Assembly: GCF_902459465.1 (NCBI RefSeq)
Contig: NC_047081.1
Location: 3,253,883-3,317,882, forward strand
DNA: 64,000 nucleotides
From: Asterias rubens
Taxonomy: Eukaryota; Echinodermata; Asteroidea; Forcipulatida; Asteriidae
Direction: 5' to 3'
Shown piece after piece: positions 56,501-64,000 of the stretch. The position numbers were made by a program, and so were the translations under genes. The stretch's first letter is position 1; every line of letters begins with the position of its first letter. The notes beneath the pieces were generated by a model. The model was given only the letters and a program-made list of their open reading frames with translations. It had not been told where the DNA came from and made no database searches.

Positions 56501-58511
56501 ACTCATTCATTACAATAATACATGATTTCGTTTAGCATTAATTTCAATGTCATCGAAAATCAACCATTTTCCACCATCAAGCAGTAAGTTCCTAACATTC
56601 AGACTGCTTTCTCAACAGAGATTCAAACTTTGACCTGACGGTTTTCATGAAAAAGGGGAAAAATAACTTACAAACAAAATAGCTTCTGAAACTCACAACA
56701 TTTAGATTGATTGAATGACTTCAAGAACAACTACTCTCTAAATGTAAAAGAGTGAAAAACACCACTCTTTACATTTAGAGCTGTACTCCATACAGCTCTT
56801 TAAGAGAGGTTTCACTCCAGGACAGAGTGAAAAATCACTCAAAAAGATGCAAAATTCAATCTAAAAGAGTGGAAGACCACTCGAAAAAGAGTTGTCATTC
56901 ATATGGCTCTTCAAAGAGTGCTTTTTCACTCTTTTACATTGAGACAGTAAGAATTGATAGTAATTCCATTTTTCCTTTCCACTGTGCACTTTCTACACAG
57001 TGAAATTCTCCTTATTCTAGACACAAAAACTAAATCAAATAAAAAACTGTGTATACATGTATACAGTGTCTAAATCTACTATAGTGTTTGGACGATAAAA
57101 CGACAAGGGTGTGTAATCTTCACACAAAGGACGGAGGTGTGACATTGTGCGTATAAAAAAAAACAATAAAAAAAAACTTTCTTTCTCATGAACTCCTGAA
57201 CTAACTTTACCAAAGTTTATACACATCCCCGCCCCCCTGGAAAAAAGAGAGGAAATAGCTGTATTTGTATAATAACATCTTTTCCCAATTTCAAACTGAT
57301 AGACTACTTTTCACCATTTTTATTGTTTTAATCTTATAAAATGTATTTTTTTATTCAATAAATCCAGCTTGTGAAAATATCATTTCAGTGGTGGTAGCAG
57401 TTTTTAAACAACGCTGAAATTCTGGAGCATTATTTCTATGCAGGATAATCCATTTTATAATTGGCAGACCCATTCTGAGAGACGTTTCTGAAACTAACCT
57501 TTCTCAGAGCGAAACATTGGGGGATAAAAACTTATCTCAGCCCTGTACGCTTCGTTATTGAAAGGGCAAGGGCACAAAGGCATTTTTTACTGGGTAAAGG
57601 GCACCCTATGAGGAAATTGTACCTTTCTACTGGAGCATTTCAAGGGCACCAAGGCAATGACCAGGGGGCATGGAGGCAATCGCCTTCATTGCATCCATGA
57701 AATATCAGACCTGTGATCTCCTTTTCCATATCCAGTAAAATGATTCTCGAAATGCTTTATTCTATCGCAAGCTGCTGTACTTCTACCCAAGTATAAGTTT
57801 TTATTGCCATTAATTTTAAGAGTGATACCAAACGCACCTTCCCTTTGAATTTGTCCTTTTTACCCATCCTTTTTAATCGTCGTATACTTTGTCATGATCC
57901 CGCTATTCTTAGTATGCAATGAATATAATATTTGTGACCGATGGACTGCTGAAAGCCCCCAGGCCATTCATACTAATACATTATTCAAGTGAACCATCAA
58001 ATTTTTTTGTTTAGTCTCTGTGCCATCCCCTCCAGCTTTAACTGGCGGAATTTGACATTCAAAGCTTAATCTTCACTATAGTTCTGTGTTCGTCGCTGAA
58101 TTAATACAAGGTATTGTGAGTAAACCATGTTTCTGAAAGTAAAAAAATAAAAAGTAGAAAAACAAATTTTAAAAGTGATGCAGACTGTACAACAAACTTT
58201 TGGCTTTAAACTTTACAACTATCATCCCTAAGAAAAACTTTAAATATAAAAATTTGCTTATTAAAAAAAGCTGCATATCAAAATTGAGAATACAAAATAT
58301 TAGAATATGCAAGAGCCTATCTGAGGCACATTCATTTTTGGTCACAAGGCAATGTTATTTCATTTGGTTTGAAGCCAGTTACGGAGAAAAGATAGGTCCA
58401 GCCATCCTGTGTTTATCTCATTCTCAGGGCCTGTAACAGAACTGAGGAAAACTGAACATGCTCAATCTCGGGTATGCAGTCAGGGTACTAAACAATGTGG
58501 CAGAACTATTC
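53571..58511. other. Gene-free AT-rich stretch
   Basis: No coding exon across about 5 kb. A single family-A terminus (GTGTCCAGGGCC) lies near 54160-54191 and a CATAAAGCTGCTTAGCAG family fragment at 55337-55530. The distal part could be 3' UTR of the BICC1-like gene. Confidence 0.5.
56733..56943. mobile_element. Palindromic MITE, ATGTAAAAGAGTGAAAAA ends
   Basis: CTAAATGTAAAAGAGTGAAA at the left and TTTTTCACTCTTTTACATTG at the right are inverted. CACTCTTT/AAAGAGTG pairs also occur inside. Confidence 0.65.
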
Positions 58512-58862
58512 AAAGGCAGTGGACACTATTGGTAATTGTCAAAGACTAGCCTTCACAGTTGGTGTATCTCAACATATGCATAAAATAACTAACCTTTGAA
58601 AATTTGAGCTCAATCGGTCATCAAAGTTGCGAGATAATAATGAAAGAAAAAAACACCCTTGTCACACGAAGTTGTGTGCATTTAGATGGTTGATTTTGAG
58701 ACCTCAAGTTCTAAATCTGAGGTCTCGAAATCAAATTCGTGGAAAATTACTTCTTTCTCAAAAACTATGGCACTTCAGAGGGAGCTGTTTCTCACAATGT
58801 TTTATGCCATCAATCTATCCCCACTATTCGTCACCAAGAAAGATTTTATGCTAATAATTAAC
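58512..58862 (+). mobile_element. MITE family A, right end missing
   Basis: Starts AAAGGCAGTGGACACTATTG and runs to TTTTATGCTAATAATTA, where it breaks before the right terminus. Confidence 0.8.
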
Positions 58863-60548
58863 ATCTGTGGTTATACACTTTTTGGAGTGTACATCATGAA
58901 AAAATATAATCTACAAATATTCCATACTCAAACTATAGAATTTTACAAACTATTCATACTCAAAAGTCATTTAGCATACTGCAGCTTTTGCAAAATAATT
59001 TTCTTTACTTTTGAGTTTATGAGAACAAAAAAATTGTTTTAAATATCAAAATAAATCATTCCCAGTATGGTGAAAAGTTCCAAGCAGAACTGTCTAACTT
59101 TTCTCATTTTGATCTTTGAATTAGTCTTTCATTGAAATTACAAATTATTTCCCACTCTTTTTACTTGCATTTGATTGGATTAAGGCACAGTGAAACTTAA
59201 GTATTTGGTACAGTTACACAAAAAGTGGAGTCGTTATGAAATCTTAAACATCGTTATTTCTCAAATAAGATGTATTCAGAGATGTAAAGACCCCGTCCTC
59301 ATTGTGTTTGAAAGACAAATGGTGTTTTTTATTGTGAATGACGATCTAAAAAGCCATTCTGGTTACAAAAAAAACAAAAAGTGGCGGCCATCTTTTTTTG
59401 GCAGTTGTCATGTGCTAACAAACAAAAGGACTTCATAGGCTCAATAGAGCGCTAATAATTAACTAATCAACAATTACATAATTCAGTCCAATTCATAGAC
59501 TTAAAAAGGAATACATAGAAAAAAAACTTTTGACAACTTAAGTTGAAGAAAATTCCTATTTTTGAGGATTGTCATTTTAGCTTGCAATTAATTTTAGCAA
59601 TCTTGGAGTAATTTCTAGCACAACTCTTTTTCAATTTACTAATAAATGTCTTGACAGTTTTTCTTTATACATTTTGTTAACTCCAACTTGCGAATATAAG
59701 GAGGTCACGTAACCAACCCTGATTAAATGTGAGGGAACCAGGCAGCATTGGTGCCCCAAGCTTTTCAATCCAAAGTCATCTGATTCGAGTGCAATATAAA
59801 GCTGATACAACCCACAACAATGTTTGAGTATTATTTTGTGTATCATTAATACAAACAGTAGCTATCTGTTTTTGTTTTGCATTGATGGCTTTCCAGTTTT
59901 CCAACCTCGGTTGCCAAAAACTTGGGCAGTGACGTTGAAATAGTATACAAATAATGAGTGTTTATCAGCGCAATGGTGGGAATATGTTCATAAGTTGAAA
60001 GATGAAATGTTCTTTCAACGAATGAAAATATTTGCACCATTGCACGAATAAAAAACATTCATTATTTGTTTTATATAACATCCCAGTAGATTTTTGTTAT
60101 TTTGATTGGAGGATACAACTTTCAAAACAAACAAAGTGTAGGCCTACAATTTTTAATTGTGAAATTACACCCGTTTCTTTTGTCTTGTATGTGTCTTGTA
60201 ACACTGCTGCGTTACCAAAGACTAGACATGCGCACGCAGCGATGTTTTTACTCAGCCTCCAATAGTACTTTTTGGATGGAACGAAAAATGCAGAGTGAGT
60301 GGCGTAGTGTGCAATAGTACTTTTCTTTGCTACCACGTGACAGACAATCCTCCAATCAACTGGCAAGGATCTGCTTGGTTGTTATATAAAAAGGTCTATT
60401 ACTATAGTACAACAATTAAGCCTGGTGCCATACCAACCACACTTCACAACAATAAATGTTCAATATGGGAAAACTGGTTACCCCTGAGACTGGTTTCCAC
60501 CAGTCTTGCACACTGCTAAGGTACGCAAAACTGGTAACCCGTCGTGAA
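58863..60548. other. Probable 3' UTR of the BICC1-like gene
   Basis: AT-rich, no coding exon, directly 3' of the stop codon at 60549. No boundary of the transcript can be fixed. Confidence 0.35.
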
Positions 60549-63500
60549 CTACCACACACTGGTTGTGTTCTCGTGTCCGTGAGTAGAGTGAATTAAACCA
60601 TTGCTTCCATTAGAACCGTCGTTAAGGAGACTTGAAGATGTGTTGGAAAAGCCAAACTGAAACGGTTTGGTTGGATTCTTGTTCAGATCTGTACAGTAAT
60701 GACAACAAAAAGGAAAGAAAAAAACGTAATTATTGTTTTTACAATGACAATATTTGATGCACTTGATAAAAGCAGACATACAGAATATTTGATGAAATAT
60801 TTTGCATACCCTCGAAATTACTATAACAAAAACGCACGAAGGTTCTACTTGTTCAGGCGTGATATTTGATCCTTGGGAAAAAAAGGAACATTTAATCAAG
60901 TACAAGGGCTGGTTTACATGTACAGAAGCTCTAATATTTGAAAATTGTCAAAGACCAGTATTCTCACTTGGTGTATCTCAACATATGGATAAAATGTGTT
61001 AAACTATCAACTGTAAAGATTTTGACTCAATTGGTTATCAAAATTTCAAGAGAATAATGAAAGAAAAACACCCTTGTGTGTTTTCAGATGACTGAAAAGG
61101 CTTCAGGCCTGAAGTCTTTTAATATCTAAGTGAGACATTACCTCTTTCCCAAAACTATGTTACTTCAGAGGGAGCACGTTTCTCACAATGTTGTATACCA
61201 CCAATAGCTATCTGTTGCTTGTTATACAAAGTAAGTTTTTATGCTAACAATTATTTTGAGTAATTAACAAAAGTTTCCAGTGCCTCTTAGATGTGATTAT
61301 TTAACTTACAAGACCAATCATAATGCATTGGGGAACCACTCACCTGAAATGGCTAATCGCATCCTCCTTCTTGCACCGAAGGTTGTTATGCCGAGCTCTT
61401 TCAGATCATTGTCAGTCAAGGTCAGGAAAGTTGAGAGGTCAATCTAAAAAGATCAAATTTGAGTTTAATATTTCTTATTTTTGCAGTGATTAGTCTAACT
61501 TTAAATTAACACAGTAGAGTTGTTGTTTAAGTACTTTTTTTATTTGTATAAACATGTTTTTATAATTATAAATGCTGTCAGCGACAGTCAAGTTTACAAA
61601 GCATATTCAACAAGGTTTTATCAAAGGGGAAAAAATCCTACAAAAAATCAAATCGAGATATAAATTGTCTGTCCATCTGATCAGCCCAGCATTAATAACT
61701 TTCTGCTAAGATACTAAATTGATCTAACTTATATTCAGCATATATATTTTTTTTAATTTTATTTTGTGTATGGCATATATGCAATAAAATTGTTCTTCGA
61801 CAAATTAAATTGAATTTAATAAACACTTTACACTTTGTCACAAACTAAATTTGACAATAGGCCTACACTAAGCAAATAAATAAAACACCTCACCAAAAAG
61901 GGGGAAAATGTATCGAATTAACAAACATTTATAGACAAAACTTACAAATGAATGCAGAGATCATACAAAAAAAAAGTTTAGACAAGATAAAACAATTGCA
62001 GTGAACGCACAGATCATAGTTAGTTATAGTTCAGACAAGAAAAACAATTGCAATAAATGCAGAGTTTATAAATGATAGTTCAGACCAGTTAAAACAATTG
62101 CAATAAAGGCAGAGTTCATAAATGATAACAGTTTAGAAGAGATAAAACGATTGCCATGAATGCACAGATCATAGTTAGTTCAGACAAGATAAACAATTGC
62201 AATAAATGCAGAGTTTATAAATGATAATAGTTATAGTTCAGACGAGTTAAAACAATTGCAATCGCAACTTCGATGACCGATTGAGCTCAAATTTTCACTG
62301 GTTTGTTATTTTATGCATATGTTGAGATACACCAACTGTGAAGGCTAGTCTTTGACAATTACCAATAGTGTCCACTGTCTTTAAAAAGATAAAATATTGA
62401 ATGACATAAAAAACAGAGGAAGAAATTAAAAACTTTTGCTAAGCAGAAGGCAAAAGTAGGTTACCAGTCAGAACACCATACAGAACCATTGCTGTGCCTG
62501 ATACCCCAGTCATTTCTTGCTTAGCCAAACAAATTGCAAGGCAGAACTTTCTGCTTAACAGCTTTATAGAATTGGGACAAGAAGTATAATGCTATTAATT
62601 ACATTTGATAGCGTTTCGCTTTTGAAGATGGTTAGCAAGATAGCATTTCCTTTTTTAAGATGGTTAGCAAGAATATTTATTTACCTCTTGTTGTTGAAAG
62701 ACGTCAGCGTATTTCCCCAGACCAAGTTTGAAAAACAGTTCCCCAAGATCAGGTTTAGTGGTCGCTGTCTGAGACGTATTGTCCTCGCTTGGCCATAAGC
62801 CTTTGGTTTGGCGCGGTAAGGAAGACCCATCGATGTAGTTACTACAGCTTAGGTTGGTGTAGGTGACTGAAAATAAAACATTGAAATTGAACTGGTTTAT
62901 TGATCAAAACATCATCACAGCCAGAGGCTGAATTAAGACAACTTTTACAGATAAGAATTTATACAAACATTTAAAAGTATAAGTACATAAAATACAAACG
63001 CATATGGAAAAAAAACTAACAAATATATAGAGACGTACCATGGCAAAGCATCGACTACACTAAATAAAACATGATTGAATGACAGAATCAGTAAACCAAT
63101 AGCTGATGCGGATAGGAAGTCAATCAACAAGAAACGCTCAAAAGAGAGGGGAAAATGAGCTGAACCATTTACATTGGTACAAAAACCATTTACATTATTA
63201 CAAAAACAGTAAATTGGAATGGCCCAAAAAGTGGCTATAAATATAAAATGAAACAAATTTCCTTAAAAAGAAATATGTATGTGATAATGATTACAGAAAT
63301 ATAGAAGAAAACAAAAATACAGAAGAAAACATTATAAAATGTTCTTCTACTTTGGTTTAATGTACCTTGAACATTATTCACATTAACAGCCTATTGATTT
63401 TAAAAGTTATTTTACTCGCTGTTTTTTAAACTACCTTAAAGGTATACCTTAAGTATGGGATTTCATCGACCTACCTTTCTTTTTCCTATTGGCTGGGTAT

Positions 63501-64000
63501 TCTCCGGGTGCTGCTGATGTCTGCAGTTCATGCTGCGGTGAGTTCATTGAATCGTCTGATGGACTCGACTGATCAGGTGGCCAGCTACTTTCGGTTCCGT
63601 CCATCTCCGTCTCTTCCTTCAAGGAATTCTGTAAAAAAGTTATGTAACATTTCAGTCTTGTTTGCCCTTCACTTTAATATTACATCTTGAACCGTACATA
63701 ATGTAAAAAAAATCCATAATATTGTGGAGGCACAATCCTATTGAACCAAGGCTTGTAGTGGAGTGCCTTTAGCAGAAAAAAACCCAGAACAAACCAACTT
63801 CGTTAATTTATGAACAAATTTACTTGTGAGGAGAAAAAGTAATAAAAGCATAGTCAAAAGTTTCTACTTGTTTCTTTATATTACAGGACCAAGGATTAAT
63901 CCTTGAGGAACCAACTTGCCATACCTCATAAGTAGTTGGAAGTGTCTCTCTCTGGAACAAAGAGAACCCATTTGGCTTGCGCTGCTCTCTAATTGCCGAC
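60549..64000 (-). CDS. BICC1: BICC1-like protein, C-terminal part with SAM domain (partial; continues past the window)
   Basis: Minus-strand exons at or beyond 64000-63925, then 63628-63475, 62866-62685, 61443-61344 and 60688-60549, in phases 0, 1, 0, 1, encode the last 216 residues. The SAM domain spans exons 62866 and 61443: LGELFFKLGLGKYADVFQQQ, then EIDLSTFLTLTDNDLKELGI and TTFGARRRMRLAIS, ending SDLNKNPTKPF. That order, the LAIS-x-LNKN transition and a short tail ending in tryptophan match Bicaudal-C. Bicaudal-C binds mRNA with N-terminal KH domains, polymerises through SAM, and regulates translation in eggs and ciliated epithelia. The KH domains lie beyond the window. The upstream exons are Ser/Pro/Gln-rich linker. 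ANKS3/ANKS6 SAM domains are related but do not share the tail. The intron at 61444-62684 holds a tandem array. Confidence 0.85.
60943..61289 (+). mobile_element. MITE family A, diverged copy
   Basis: ATTGTCAAAGACCAGTATTC to TTTTGAGTAATTAACAAAAG and CCAGTGCCTCTT. Strongly diverged, without a clear left terminus. It ends 55 bp from the SAM exon donor. Confidence 0.65.
61926..62262. repeat. Tandem array, about 55-65 bp unit, six copies
   Basis: Units contain AACAATTGCAATAAATGCAG, a GATCATAG or TTTATAAATGATAG segment and AGTTCAGACAAGATAAAA. Two variants alternate. In a BICC1-like intron. Confidence 0.8.
62263..62382 (-). mobile_element. MITE family A, right-end fragment abutting the array
   Basis: CGCAACTTCGATGACCGATT to GTGTCCACTGTCTTT. 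The left part is lost where the tandem array ends. Confidence 0.75.
62437..62580. repeat. CATAGAGCTGCTTAAGC family, diverged copy
   Basis: TTGCTAAGCAGAAGG and TTTCTGCTTAACAGCTTTAT, ending AGAATTGGGAC. Confidence 0.45.

Overview
The window is intron-rich animal nuclear DNA, AT-rich and crowded with palindromic DNA transposons, SINEs and Penelope-like fragments. The conserved genes are metazoan (NME5, STAMBP/AMSH, BICC1-like, selenocysteine glutathione peroxidases, a UDP-glucuronosyltransferase). Together with YHYH-domain proteins and the repeat content they suggest a marine deuterostome, most likely an echinoderm. That placement is an inference; the class cannot be fixed from the sequence alone. 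There is no prokaryotic or viral gene content.

Layout. 1-2.6 kb: a broken tyrosine-recombinase retroelement. 2.65-7.84 kb (+): a complete four-exon UDP-glucuronosyltransferase. 8-13.7 kb: no gene, several foldback elements. 13.77-18.98 kb (-): complete five-exon NME5, whose introns hold a tandem array derived from its own exon 4 and a large foldback minisatellite. 19-22 kb: nested Penelope, SINE and TTAA-MITE insertions. 22.5-31.5 kb (-): two tandem paralogues encoding secreted YHYH-domain proteins with GPI-like tails. 33.2-38.9 kb: two head-to-head secreted glutathione peroxidases, each with an in-frame UGA at the catalytic selenocysteine. 39-44.8 kb: no gene, repeats. 44.8-53.5 kb (-): complete nine-coding-exon STAMBP/AMSH deubiquitinase. 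53.6-60.5 kb: AT-rich, no coding sequence, possibly long 3' UTR of the next gene. 60.55 kb to the window end (-): 3' part of a BICC1-like gene with its SAM domain.

All exon structures were built by reading splice sites and checking that phases join. Each complete gene closes on an open frame of the expected family length, the two UGA codons excepted. The genes are functionally unrelated (glucuronidation, cilia, secreted YHYH proteins, peroxide detoxification, endosomal deubiquitination, RNA-binding/SAM). The two local duplications (YHYH pair, GPx pair) are the only obvious gene families.

The most interesting signals are: hammerhead-like ribozyme motifs lacking stem III in Penelope-type repeats; a TTAA MITE preserved beside its own empty target site; the exon-seeded array in NME5; paired GTCCG/TGCATATGCA palindrome arrays; and a MITE carrying telomeric repeats.
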